From: an uncultured Flavobacteriales bacterium
GTDB lineage: Bacteria > Bacteroidota > Bacteroidia > Flavobacteriales_F > PHOS-HE28
Assembly: GCA_937872175.1 (NCBI GenBank)
Contig: CALMPI010000049.1
Location: forward strand, 62,001-126,000
DNA: 64,000 nucleotides
Direction of reading: 5' to 3'
The notes beneath the pieces were generated by a model. The model saw nothing but the letters and a program-made list of their open reading frames with translations, was not told the origin of the DNA and ran no database searches. Each line of letters begins with the position of its first letter. Position 1 is the first letter of the stretch. The translations under genes and the position numbers were made by a program. Positions 18,986 through 26,763 of the stretch are shown here, piece after piece.

Positions 18986-19690
18986 TCACCCCACCAGCTC
19001 CACGTCGAACAGGTCGGCCAGTTCCAGCTTCATCCGCTGCTTCACCTGCTCCATGTCCACCGGCCCGCCGAGTTCCTTCGCCAGGCTGGTGACGCCCTTG
19101 TCGGCGATGCCGCAGGGCACGATGTTCTCGAAGTAGGACAGGTCCGTGTTCACGTTGAAGGCGAAGCCGTGCATGGTGACCCAGCGGCTGGCGCGGATGC
19201 CGAAGGCGCAGATCTTCCGGGCCTTGAAGGGGTCCTGCGCATCGAGCCACACGCCGGTGAGGCCCTCGATGCGGCCGGCCTGGATGCCAAAGGCCTCCAG
19301 CGTACCGATCACGGCCTCCTCCAGCGTGCGCAGGAAGCGGTGGATGTCCGTGAAGTGATGGTCGAGGTCGAAGAGGGGGTAGCCCACCAGCTGGCCCGGC
19401 CCGTGGTAGGTGATGTCGCCGCCGCGGTCGATGGGGAAGAACTGCACGCCCTTGTCGCGCAAGCCCTGCTCGTTCAGCAACAGGTGGCTCTGCTTGCCGC
19501 TCTTGCCCAGGGTGTACACGTGCGGATGCTCGCAGAACAGAAGGTGGTCCCGGGTCGGTCGCTGCTGCTCCAATGGTAGCGTCCGGTTGGCCAGCTTGGT
19601 GTCGATCGTCTCCTGGAAGAGCCGTTTCTGCAGGTCCCACGACGCGCCGTAGTCGATGCGGCCGAGGTCGCGGAAGTGGACTTGTCTCAC
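18986..19690 (-). CDS. lipB: Lipoyl(octanoyl) transferase
   Basis: 234 aa, normal for LipB. It contains the family core R-G-G-D-I-T-Y-H-G-P-G-Q-L-V-G-Y-P and, near residue 190, P-C-G-I-A-D-K-G-V-T-S-L, carrying the catalytic Cys and Lys that carry the octanoyl thioester. It transfers octanoyl groups from acyl carrier protein to lipoyl domains of 2-oxoacid dehydrogenases in the cytoplasm. The start is a GTG (19688-19690); an A-C-C-T-T-T-G-C box lies 12 nt upstream on the minus strand. A strong inverted repeat separates it from the isomerase gene upstream. Confidence 0.95.
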   Translation of the reverse strand: MRQVHFRDLGRIDYGASWDLQKRLFQETIDTKLANRTLPLEQQRPTRDHLLFCEHPHVYTLGKSGKQSHLLLNEQGLRDKGVQFFPIDRGGDITYHGPGQLVGYPLFDLDHHFTDIHRFLRTLEEAVIGTLEAFGIQAGRIEGLTGVWLDAQDPFKARKICAFGIRASRWVTMHGFAFNVNTDLSYFENIVPCGIADKGVTSLAKELGGPVDMEQVKQRMKLELADLFDVELVG

Positions 19691-19707
19691 TGGTGCAAAG
19701 GTCGGGG

Positions 19708-19789
19708 TGTGAGTGGCGAGTAGCGAGTGATGAGTGGCGAGTGAATTCCTCTCGGATATTCAATCGCCACTCGCTACTCGCCACTCACA
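19708..19789. repeat. Inverted word repeat (GAGTGGC family), stem-loop
   Basis: Positions 19708-19729 and 19768-19789 are perfectly complementary over 22 bases; the arms are made of reiterated GAGTGGCGAGTAGC-like words. A second copy of the word inside the loop can pair alternatively with the right arm (GAGTGGCGA against TCGCCACTC). The right arm abuts the isomerase stop codon and the left arm lies beside the lipB promoter box, so it may work as a terminator or attenuator between them. Two related elements occur at 54334-54488 and 61570-61689. Confidence 0.85.
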
Positions 19790-19790
19790 A

Positions 19791-20777
19791 CTACTTGACT
19801 TCAGCCAACTTCCCCTTCAGCATGTTGATCACCGCGATCTCCGTGGGGTCCACGCCCTTCTTCTCCGCCCAGTAATAGCTCACCCAGTCGCCGAGGTTGA
19901 TCAGGAACAGCTGCCGCGCGAAGGCCGTGTCGCCCTGGCTCCACACGTCGTGGATGTGCGGGGTATGCCTGCGGAAGACCTCCTTGTTGATCTCCATGCG
20001 GATCTGGCTCCGCTCGTGGTCCTCCTTGTGCCGGAAGATCACCACCGCGATGTCCTCTTTGCCGCCGGCCCAGCCCACCAGTTCGTTGTGGTTCATCTCG
20101 GGGATGGCATGGTGCCAGCACAGCTCCTTGCTGTTCTCGTTCACCTGCTGCCGGAAGCGGATGCTCACCGCCTCGGTGGAGGCTTCGCTGTAGATCACCA
20201 GGCGCTTGCCGAAGAGCTGTTCGGTGAGGGCCTGTGCGGCCTTCTTGATGGCCTCCTTCTCATCCTCAAGCATGTGGGCGGCGGTGCGGATCGCACCCTC
20301 GAAGCCGTCGCCGATGATGCCGAAGTGATGCAGCACGAAGAACTGCTGCACCAGCGAGTAGGCCAGCATGGTGCGGGGCGGGTTGCCGCCGGGGATCACG
20401 ATGTGGTCCAGCCCCTTGGCCCTGGCGGTCTCCAGCATGGTGCCGCCGCTGGTGATCACCACCACGCGCGCCCCCTTGCCCAAGGCCTGCTCCATGGCGG
20501 CCAGCGTCTCCTCGGTGTTGCCGCTGTAGCTGCAGGCGATCACCAGGCTCTTGTGGTCCACGTAGCCCGGCAGGTAGTAGTTGTTGTACACCTCGATGGG
20601 GCACCGGGCCTCCTTGTGCACCAGCTGCGCCGCGATGCGCCCGCCGATGCCACTGCCGCCCAGGCCGGTGACCACCACGTTGCCGTATGGTCCTCCGGCA
20701 GGCTTCAAGTGGGCCTTGCGCCCGATCTCCAGGGCTTCCTTCAGTTGCTTGGGAAAAGCGTCGATGAGCGTGTGCAT
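19791..20777 (-). CDS. Bifunctional phosphoglucose/phosphomannose isomerase (SIS domain)
   Basis: 328 aa, the length of archaeal/bacteroidotal PGI/PMI rather than classical PGI (about 450-550 aa). The first SIS domain shows T-G-L-G-G-S-G-I-G-G and C-S-Y-S-G-N-T-E-E-T, both characteristic of sugar-phosphate binding in this family. The second half has N-E-N-S-K and the E-M-N-H-N-E segment that carries the catalytic Glu/His in this family. It interconverts fructose 6-phosphate with glucose 6-phosphate or mannose 6-phosphate, so it feeds glycolysis and mannosyl-donor synthesis. A minus-strand TAATTTCG box lies 46 nt upstream. Confidence 0.88.
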   Translation of the reverse strand: MHTLIDAFPKQLKEALEIGRKAHLKPAGGPYGNVVVTGLGGSGIGGRIAAQLVHKEARCPIEVYNNYYLPGYVDHKSLVIACSYSGNTEETLAAMEQALGKGARVVVITSGGTMLETARAKGLDHIVIPGGNPPRTMLAYSLVQQFFVLHHFGIIGDGFEGAIRTAAHMLEDEKEAIKKAAQALTEQLFGKRLVIYSEASTEAVSIRFRQQVNENSKELCWHHAIPEMNHNELVGWAGGKEDIAVVIFRHKEDHERSQIRMEINKEVFRRHTPHIHDVWSQGDTAFARQLFLINLGDWVSYYWAEKKGVDPTEIAVINMLKGKLAEVK

Positions 20778-20823
20778 GCGTGGAATGCCGGTCCCCGGCA
20801 GGAATGATGTGGCGTTGGCGGGT

Positions 20824-20831
20824 CGAAATTA
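20824..20831 (-). promoter_or_regulatory. -7 box for PGI/PMI gene
   Basis: Minus-strand TAATTTCG (TAnnTTYG), with a leader of about 40 nt to the start at 20777. Confidence 0.35.
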
Positions 20832-20862
20832 GGCCGCTCATACGCTTCCCAGGGTCCTCGGG

Positions 20863-20893
20863 TTGTTCCCCGGACACCACGTACGTACATTTG
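20863..20893 (+). promoter_or_regulatory. Promoter of the vapBC-like operon
   Basis: A TTG at 20863-20865 (-33 element) and TACATTTG at 20886-20893 (exact TAnnTTTG) are 20 nt apart, the spacing expected for a Bacteroidota housekeeping promoter. The predicted start of transcription is about 10 nt before the antitoxin ATG at 20910. Confidence 0.65.
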
Positions 20894-20907
20894 AGCATCC
20901 GTACGTG
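20878..20907. promoter_or_regulatory. Candidate VapBC autoregulatory operator
   Basis: CACGTAC at 20878-20884 and its exact complement GTACGTG at 20901-20907 flank the -7 box. VapB-type antitoxins commonly repress their own promoter through such inverted repeats; binding here is inferred. Confidence 0.5.
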
Positions 20908-20909
20908 CC

Positions 20910-21128
20910 ATGAAGACCAAGCTCACGCTCCTTGTCGATGAGCGCATCAAGCGAAAAGCGCGTGCATTGAGCCGCCACCGGAATACGAGCATATCGGCCG
21001 TGTTCTCGGAGTTCATCGAGAAGGAGGAAAGGACCGGGAAGGACCCCTTTGCCAACCTGGATGGCATCTGGGAGGGCCGGGATATGGATGCCCGGGAGAT
21101 CCGCCGCAGGGTATGGAAGCGGTCCTGA
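20910..21128 (+). CDS. VapB-like antitoxin (DUF6364-type ribbon-helix-helix)
   Basis: 72 aa. The N-terminus K-T-K-L-T-L-L-V-D-E-R-I-K-R-K-A-R fits a beta strand followed by a helix as in ribbon-helix-helix antitoxins, and S-I-S-A-V-F-S-E-F-I resembles the second helix. The C-terminus (W-E-G-R-D ... R-R-R-V-W) is the probable toxin-binding tail. It overlaps the PIN gene by 16 nt. Known role of the family: neutralises the VapC RNase and represses the operon. Confidence 0.75.
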   Translation: MKTKLTLLVDERIKRKARALSRHRNTSISAVFSEFIEKEERTGKDPFANLDGIWEGRDMDAREIRRRVWKRS

Positions 21129-21490
21129 TCGACACCCGTGTGATCATCGGTCGCATGCGCAAACAGGCGGCGGCCTTTGAAGCCTTCGCGCGGATCGAGG
21201 GTGCCACCCCGGTATTGTGTGACATGGTGGTCGCGGAAGTGTTGGATGGGGCTCGGAATAAGACCGAGCATGAGCGACTGTGGTCTGAGCTCCATGCTGC
21301 GTTCCATGTCCTGCCCTTCACCGTGGAGGTGTCGCAGATGTTCAGGAAGTTGAGCGGCCAATACGAGCTGATGCGTCATGGGCGATTCGGGGATCTGCTG
21401 ATCGCGGCCACGGCCCTGGCCCATGGGTGTGCATTGCTGACCCTGAACAAGAAGGACTTCGCGCGGATCACCGGGTTGAAGCTCCTCTGA
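21113..21490 (+). CDS. PIN-domain RNase toxin, VapC-like
   Basis: 125 aa, normal for VapC. The acidic residues expected for the metal site are present: Asp7 (L-I-D-T-R), Glu42 (V-V-A-E-V), Asp94 (R-F-G-D-L-L-I-A-A-T) and Asp115 (K-K-D-F). The domain cleaves RNA, classically tRNA or rRNA loops; the target here is unknown. It overlaps the antitoxin gene by 16 nt and lysS follows after 46 nt with its own promoter box. Confidence 0.85.
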   Translation: MEAVLIDTRVIIGRMRKQAAAFEAFARIEGATPVLCDMVVAEVLDGARNKTEHERLWSELHAAFHVLPFTVEVSQMFRKLSGQYELMRHGRFGDLLIAATALAHGCALLTLNKKDFARITGLKLL

Positions 21491-21509
21491 ACCGTCCGGC
21501 CGCACCCGG

Positions 21510-21517
21510 TAACTTCG
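21510..21517 (+). promoter_or_regulatory. -7 box for lysS
   Basis: TAACTTCG, 19 nt before the lysS start and 20 nt after the vapC-like stop. Confidence 0.4.
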
Positions 21518-21536
21518 CGGCCCTTTCCTTCCGATC

Positions 21537-23051
21537 ATGTCCCACGCCCTCTCCGATCAGGAGCTCGTGCGCCGCGAAGCGCTGCAGAAGCTCCGCGCCC
21601 TCGGCATCGAGCCCTTCCCGGCCAATGAATTCCCCGTCACCGCCACCGCCGAACGGGTCAAGGGCCTGTTCACGGAGGGGGGCGAACCCGCCCAGGTGAC
21701 CATCGCCGGCCGCCTGATGAGCGTGCGCGTGATGGGCAAGGCCAGCTTCGCCGTGCTGCGCGACCACACCGGCGACCAGCAGATCTACGTGGCCCGCGAC
21801 GAGGTGTCGCCCGGCGAGGACAAGACCCTCTACGACGAGGTGTGGAAGCACCTGCTGCACCTGGGCGACTTCATCGGCGTGCAGGGCCACGTCTTCAAGA
21901 CCCGCACCGGCGAGATCACCGTGCACGTGAAGCAGCTCACCGTGCTGGGCAAGGCCCTGCGACCCCTGCCCGTGGTGAAGACCGACGACCAGGGCCAGGT
22001 GCACGATGCGTTCACCGATCCCGAGCAGCGGTACCGCATGCGCTATGTGGACCTGAACGTGAACCCCGGCGTGCGCGACACCTTCCTCAAGCGCTCGCGC
22101 ATCGTGAGCGCCATGCGCGCCTTCATGACCGAGAGCGGCTACCTGGAGGTGGACACCCCCGTGCTGCAGCCCATCCCCGGCGGCGCCGCCGCCCGCCCCT
22201 TCGTCACGCACCACAATGCGCTGGACATCCCGCTTTACCTGCGCATCGCCAACGAGCTCTACCTCAAACGCCTCATCGTGGGCGGCTTCGAAGGCGTGTT
22301 CGAGTTCAGCCGCAACTTCCGCAACGAGGGCATGGACCGCACGCACAACCCGGAGTTCACCATCATGGAGCTGTACGTGGCCTGGCGCGACTACCGCTGG
22401 ATGATGGACTACATGGAGCGCATGCTGGAGCGGGTGTGCGTCGCGGCCAACGGAGGCCCGACGGCCACCTTCGGGGCGAACACCATCCATTTCGCCGCGC
22501 CCTTCAAGCGCATCACCATGTGCGGGTCGATCCAGGAGAAGACCGGCGCCGATGTGCTGGCGATGGACGAGGAGGCGGTGCGCCGGCTCTGTGTGCAGCA
22601 CGGCATCGAGGTGGCGCCCATGATGGGCAAGGGCAAGCTGATCGACGAGCTCTTCAGCGCCCTGGTGCAACCGGAGCTGATCCAGCCCACCTTCGTCACC
22701 GACTTCCCCGTGGAGATGAGCCCCCTGTGCAAGAAGCATCGTGACGATCCGCGGCTCACCGAACGCTTCGAGCTGTTCGTGAACGGCTTCGAGCTGGCCA
22801 ATGCCTACAGCGAACTGAACGACCCGATCGACCAGCGTGAACGCTTCGAGGAGCAGCTCAAGCTGCAGCAGCGCGGCGATGACGAGGCCATGTTCATCGA
22901 CCAGGATTTCCTGCGCGCACTGGAATACGGCATGCCGCCCACCAGTGGTGTGGGCATCGGCGTGGACCGCCTGGTGATGCTGCTCACGGACAACCCCGCC
23001 ATCCAGGAGGTGCTGCTGTTCCCGCAGATGCGGCCGGAGAAGTTCGAGTGA
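21537..23051 (+). CDS. lysS: Lysyl-tRNA synthetase, class II
   Basis: 504 aa, the expected length. The N-terminal OB-fold anticodon domain (G-R-L-M-S-V-R-V-M-G-K-A-S-F) is followed by class II motif 1 (residues about 200), motif 2 with F-R-N-E-G-M-D-R-T-H-N-P-E-F, and motif 3 G-V-G-I-G-V-D-R-L-V-M near the C-terminus. It charges tRNA-Lys with lysine in the cytoplasm. The ATG at 21537 fits the family N-terminus. Confidence 0.97.
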   Translation: MSHALSDQELVRREALQKLRALGIEPFPANEFPVTATAERVKGLFTEGGEPAQVTIAGRLMSVRVMGKASFAVLRDHTGDQQIYVARDEVSPGEDKTLYDEVWKHLLHLGDFIGVQGHVFKTRTGEITVHVKQLTVLGKALRPLPVVKTDDQGQVHDAFTDPEQRYRMRYVDLNVNPGVRDTFLKRSRIVSAMRAFMTESGYLEVDTPVLQPIPGGAAARPFVTHHNALDIPLYLRIANELYLKRLIVGGFEGVFEFSRNFRNEGMDRTHNPEFTIMELYVAWRDYRWMMDYMERMLERVCVAANGGPTATFGANTIHFAAPFKRITMCGSIQEKTGADVLAMDEEAVRRLCVQHGIEVAPMMGKGKLIDELFSALVQPELIQPTFVTDFPVEMSPLCKKHRDDPRLTERFELFVNGFELANAYSELNDPIDQRERFEEQLKLQQRGDDEAMFIDQDFLRALEYGMPPTSGVGIGVDRLVMLLTDNPAIQEVLLFPQMRPEKFE

Positions 23052-23093
23052 GGGAGGCCGCAAAGGCGCGGAGGCGCAGGCCGGATGCACGCG

Positions 23094-24959
23094 CTAGCGC
23101 ACCCGCTCCACCTTCGTCATCACATCCCCCACCTCGAGCCGCCGGGCCACCTCCAAGCCGCTGATCACCCGCGCGAACCGCGTGTAGCGGCCGTCCAGGT
23201 GCGGGGCTGCGGAGAGCATGATGAAGAACTGGCAGCTCTCGGTGTCTCGACCCGCGGAGGCCAGGCCCACCGCGCCTTCCACGAAGCCCCGCGGCCCCAC
23301 CTCGGTGCGCAAGGTCCACGGCATGCCACCGAAGCCGTCGCCGCGCGGGCAGCCGCCCTGTGCCACGAAGTTGGGCACGATGCGGTGGAAGGCCTTGCCA
23401 TCGTAATAGCCGGCGGTGACCAGCGAGTCGAAGGCCACGCAACTGCCCGGCGCCGTGGCCGGCTCGATCGCCAGCACGATGGTGCCCTTGGCCGTGACGA
23501 TGCGGTAGCGCTGGCCATCGCGGAGAAGGCCCAGCCGCGCCCGATCGATCGGGTGGTTGAACGGCGGCGCGGCATGCACCGGTGGCTCGCGACCGTCCCG
23601 CCGGGCCAGGGCCTGGTCCAGCAGCTGCAACGTCTCCAGGTCGCGCACCGGGTGCAGCGCCTCGCGCGCACGGGCCACCACGGGCTCCGTGAGCAGCTGC
23701 CTCAGGAGATCGGGCCGCTCCTCGGCCAGCCGGTCGCACACGGCGGCGATGAGCCCGGCATCCCCGCTGGCCAGCACCTGCCGCAGCTGACCCACGAGCC
23801 AGCGGTCACGGCCCGCCTGATCGATCTCCCCGGCCTTGAGCTTCTCCTGGAACTGCGCCATGGATGCGGTGAGCGCCGCCTGGCGCTCCACGGCCGGCCG
23901 GTCGCCCAGCACCACCGCCAGCAGGGTGTCCTGCGGCAGCGTGGGGCCCAGCGCCGTGATCAAGGCCGCGTTGAGGTAGGGCCCCAGGTCCTGCCGGCGC
24001 ATGCTCTCCATCAGCATGCGGCAGATCACGCGTGTCTCCGGACCGGCATGCTTCATCACCAGCCCGTACAGCGGCAGCTTCACCCGGTAGTCGCTGCTCT
24101 CCTGCGCCGCCTTCCAGATGGCATCGCCGTCCAGGTGCACATGATAGCGCTGCAGCTGCTCCACGGCCACCTGCCGTACGCCGGGGTCCGGGTCGGTGGT
24201 GGCGCGCTCCAGCAGCAGCGGTGCCAGCAATGTGTCCTCCTTGGCCCCGAGCGCCCGCACGGCCGCGATGCGGATCTGCGGCATGCTGTCGCGCTCCGCC
24301 AGGCGGCGCAAGGTGTCGGTGACCCCGCGCGTGGCGTGGTGCTTCAGGGAGGCCACCAGGAACTGGCGCACCGCCGGGTCGCGCTCCACCTGCACGGCGT
24401 GCAGCACGCTGGCGGCCGTGGGGGCCAGCACCTCGCGCGGCAGGCGCGACAGGGTCTGTGCGGCACGTCGCCGAACGCCGCGGTGGTCGCTTTCCAGGTA
24501 GCTGATGTACCAGTCGGGATCATGCTTCCGCAGGCGCAGCTCCGCGGCGAACCCGACGCCGAGCAGCCCGGCCCGCACCATAGAGTCCGGCTCCTGTTCC
24601 GCCACCGCCAGCAGGGCGGCCAGGGCCAGGCTGTCCGCCACCCCGCTCAGGGCGAGGCCCACCGCTCCGCGCACCGTCGCATCCGCATCGCGCAGGGCGG
24701 CCAGCAGGCAGGGCCGCGCCGCGCTGTCCTGCACGCTCGCCAGGGCCAGCGCCGCCGCCTCGCGCACCGCGGCCACGCTGTCCTGCAGCATCGCGCAGAG
24801 GTCCGCCGTGCGCCGATGGTCCTGCGCCTGCAGCACGGCCTGCAGGCGCGCGTCGGTCCAACGGCCGCCCGGCGTGGGCACGGTGCGATCCTCCGGGGTG
24901 GTCTCCGCACAACCCGCCACCAGGGCGGCGAACAACAGGGGAAGGATCGGAAGGCGCAT
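23094..24959 (-). CDS. Lipoprotein with HEAT-like repeats and C-terminal cyclophilin (peptidyl-prolyl isomerase) domain
   Basis: 621 aa. The signal peptide ends in lipobox L-V-A-G-C (Cys about residue 17). Residues roughly 30-450 contain alpha-helical HEAT-type repeats (repeated A-A-A-L-A-L and D-x-x-V-R units). The last ~165 residues are a cyclophilin domain with F-H-R-I-V-P-N-F-V-A-Q-G-G (catalytic Arg), S-C-Q-F-F-I and H-L-D-G-R-Y-T-R-F. It probably folds proteins in the periplasm, with the repeats as a client- or partner-binding scaffold. The start chosen is the ATG giving the lipoprotein signal; the same frame is open further upstream into the divergent gene. CACCTTTG ends 4 nt before this start, so the transcript may be leaderless. 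Confidence 0.85.
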   Translation of the reverse strand: MRLPILPLLFAALVAGCAETTPEDRTVPTPGGRWTDARLQAVLQAQDHRRTADLCAMLQDSVAAVREAAALALASVQDSAARPCLLAALRDADATVRGAVGLALSGVADSLALAALLAVAEQEPDSMVRAGLLGVGFAAELRLRKHDPDWYISYLESDHRGVRRRAAQTLSRLPREVLAPTAASVLHAVQVERDPAVRQFLVASLKHHATRGVTDTLRRLAERDSMPQIRIAAVRALGAKEDTLLAPLLLERATTDPDPGVRQVAVEQLQRYHVHLDGDAIWKAAQESSDYRVKLPLYGLVMKHAGPETRVICRMLMESMRRQDLGPYLNAALITALGPTLPQDTLLAVVLGDRPAVERQAALTASMAQFQEKLKAGEIDQAGRDRWLVGQLRQVLASGDAGLIAAVCDRLAEERPDLLRQLLTEPVVARAREALHPVRDLETLQLLDQALARRDGREPPVHAAPPFNHPIDRARLGLLRDGQRYRIVTAKGTIVLAIEPATAPGSCVAFDSLVTAGYYDGKAFHRIVPNFVAQGGCPRGDGFGGMPWTLRTEVGPRGFVEGAVGLASAGRDTESCQFFIMLSAAPHLDGRYTRFARVISGLEVARRLEVGDVMTKVERVR

Positions 24960-24963
24960 GGCG

Positions 24964-24971
24964 CAAAGGTG
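24964..24971 (-). promoter_or_regulatory. -7-like box directly before cyclophilin lipoprotein start
   Basis: Minus-strand CACCTTTG, 4 nt from the ATG, one mismatch to TAnnTTTG. If used, the mRNA would begin at or next to the start codon. Confidence 0.4.
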
Positions 24972-24991
24972 CGCACCCCTGGCCGTGCCAG

Positions 24992-24999
24992 TACCTTTG
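24992..24999 (+). promoter_or_regulatory. -7 box for M28 peptidase gene
   Basis: TACCTTTG, exact match to TAnnTTTG, 18 nt before the ATG at 25018; divergent from the box at 24964-24971. Confidence 0.5.
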
Positions 25000-25017
25000 C
25001 GGCCCCATTCCCCACCC

Positions 25018-26685
25018 ATGCGCCACGCGATCGTCGCCACCCTCCTCCTGCTCACCGCACCCGCGCTGCACGCCCAGCTGCTCAGCGACCAGGAGGCGCG
25101 CGACCAGATGAAGTACGATGTGCAGTACCTGGCGAGCGACCTGCTGGAAGGGCGCGAGGCCGGCACCCAGGGCGAACGCCTGGCCGGTGACTACATCGCG
25201 CAGAAGATGGCCTCCATCGGCCTGATGCCCTATGGCGACAGCGCCACCTACCGCCAGGCCTTCACCTTCGCCGCGCAACCCGTGCTCGGCGACAAGCAGG
25301 TGTTCCAACTGGGCCGCGAGCGGCTCGCGCTCAACGAACAGTATCACCCGCTGTCCTTCTCGGGCAGCGGTGCCGTGCTGTCCACCGTGGTGCGCTGCGG
25401 TTACGGCATCCACGCGCCCGACCTGGAGCGCAACGATTTCGCCGACCTCGACCTCACGGGCAAATGCGCCGCCATCGCCGTGGGTTCGCCCGATGGCATC
25501 CATCCGCACTCGAAGTTCCTGGCCTACCACGACCTGGAGCTGCGCGCTGCCAAGGCCGTGGAACTGGGCGCCAGCTGCGTGCTGTTCTACAACGACGACA
25601 AGGCCGTGGAGGACCCCCCGGCCGCCCTGCGCGCCAAGGCCCGGCCGCTGCCCGTGCCCGTCGTGTTCCTGAAGGGCGACCGCCATGCCGAACTGGTGCG
25701 CGACGGCAACCCGGTGTCGCTCACCGTCACCATCGAGCGCCCCACCAGCACCGGGCACAATGTGGTGGGGATGCTCGACAATGGCAGGCCCACCGTGGTG
25801 GTGATCGGGGCGCACTACGACCATCTGGGCTTCGGCGATGAAGGCAGCCTGCACCGCGGCGAGCCCGCCATCCACAACGGCGCCGACGACAACGCCAGCG
25901 GCGTGGCCGTGATGCTGCAACTGGCCCGCGACCTGGCCGAGCTGGACGAGGCCCGCGCCAACGACTACCTCTTCATCGCCTTCAGCGGCGAGGAGAAGGG
26001 CTTGTTCGGATCCAACTTCTGGACCAAGCACCCCACGGTGCCCCTGGCCGAGCTCAACTACATGATCAACCTGGACATGGTGGGCCGCCTGGAGGCCGAC
26101 AGCAGCATCGGCATCAACGGCGTGGGCACCTCGCCCGCCTGGGCCGAACTGCCCCGTGTGCAGGCCGGCGCGCTCAAGGTGAGGACCACCACCAGCGGCA
26201 TCGGCCCCAGCGACCACACCAGCTTCTACCTGCAGGGCATCCCCGCCATCCATTTCTTCACCGGCACGCACGGCGACTACCACAAGCCCGGCGACGATGA
26301 GGAGAAGATCAACTACGACGGCATGCTGCGCGTCGCCCGCTACATCGAAAGCCTCATCACCACGCTGAACGACGATGGCCGGCTGGCCTTCACCAAGACC
26401 CAGGACGCCGACAGTGCCAGCACGCCTCGCTTCAAGGTGACCCTGGGCGTGGTGCCGGACTACATGTACGACGGCAAGGGCATGCGCATCGATGGCGTGA
26501 GCGAGGGCAAGCCCGCCGCCGCCGCCGGGCTGAAGGCCGGTGACGTGGTGGTGCGCATGGGCGCCGTGGAGGTGGCCGACATGATGGGCTACATGAAGGC
26601 CCTGGGCCAGTTCAAGAAGGGTGACACCGCGCCGGTGGCCGTGCTGCGCGAGGGGCAGGAGGTGGTGGTGGACGTCACCTTCTGA
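25018..26685 (+). CDS. Secreted M28 family metallopeptidase with PA insert and C-terminal PDZ domain
   Basis: 555 aa. A signal peptide (residues 1-20, cleavage near L-H-A-Q) is followed by a protease-associated insert (about 130-230) and the M28 aminopeptidase core. The zinc-site motifs are G-A-H-Y-D-H-L-G, N-G-A-D-D-N-A-S-G, S-G-E-E-K-G-L-F-G-S and N-L-D-M-V-G-R, with a late T-H-G-D-Y-H-K-P-G-D-D providing the last ligand. The last ~90 residues form a PDZ domain (A-A-G-L-K-A-G-D-V-V). It should cleave N-terminal residues from peptides outside the cytoplasm. It is divergent from the cyclophilin lipoprotein. Confidence 0.92.
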   Translation: MRHAIVATLLLLTAPALHAQLLSDQEARDQMKYDVQYLASDLLEGREAGTQGERLAGDYIAQKMASIGLMPYGDSATYRQAFTFAAQPVLGDKQVFQLGRERLALNEQYHPLSFSGSGAVLSTVVRCGYGIHAPDLERNDFADLDLTGKCAAIAVGSPDGIHPHSKFLAYHDLELRAAKAVELGASCVLFYNDDKAVEDPPAALRAKARPLPVPVVFLKGDRHAELVRDGNPVSLTVTIERPTSTGHNVVGMLDNGRPTVVVIGAHYDHLGFGDEGSLHRGEPAIHNGADDNASGVAVMLQLARDLAELDEARANDYLFIAFSGEEKGLFGSNFWTKHPTVPLAELNYMINLDMVGRLEADSSIGINGVGTSPAWAELPRVQAGALKVRTTTSGIGPSDHTSFYLQGIPAIHFFTGTHGDYHKPGDDEEKINYDGMLRVARYIESLITTLNDDGRLAFTKTQDADSASTPRFKVTLGVVPDYMYDGKGMRIDGVSEGKPAAAAGLKAGDVVVRMGAVEVADMMGYMKALGQFKKGDTAPVAVLREGQEVVVDVTF

Positions 26686-26710
26686 ACGGATCGGCCGTGA
26701 TCCAGCTGTA

Positions 26711-26735
26711 GCGGTCGACCCAACGGGTCGACCGC
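26711..26735. promoter_or_regulatory. Perfect hairpin upstream of gpsA
   Basis: Two 11-base arms (GCGGTCGACCC and its complement) flank a 3-base loop AAC. It lies 25 nt after the M28 peptidase stop and 29 nt before gpsA. There is no T-tract, so it may be a terminator without one, an operator or an mRNA-stability element. Confidence 0.7.
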
Positions 26736-26763
26736 ACCGAGGCACAACCGCGATATTCGCCCA

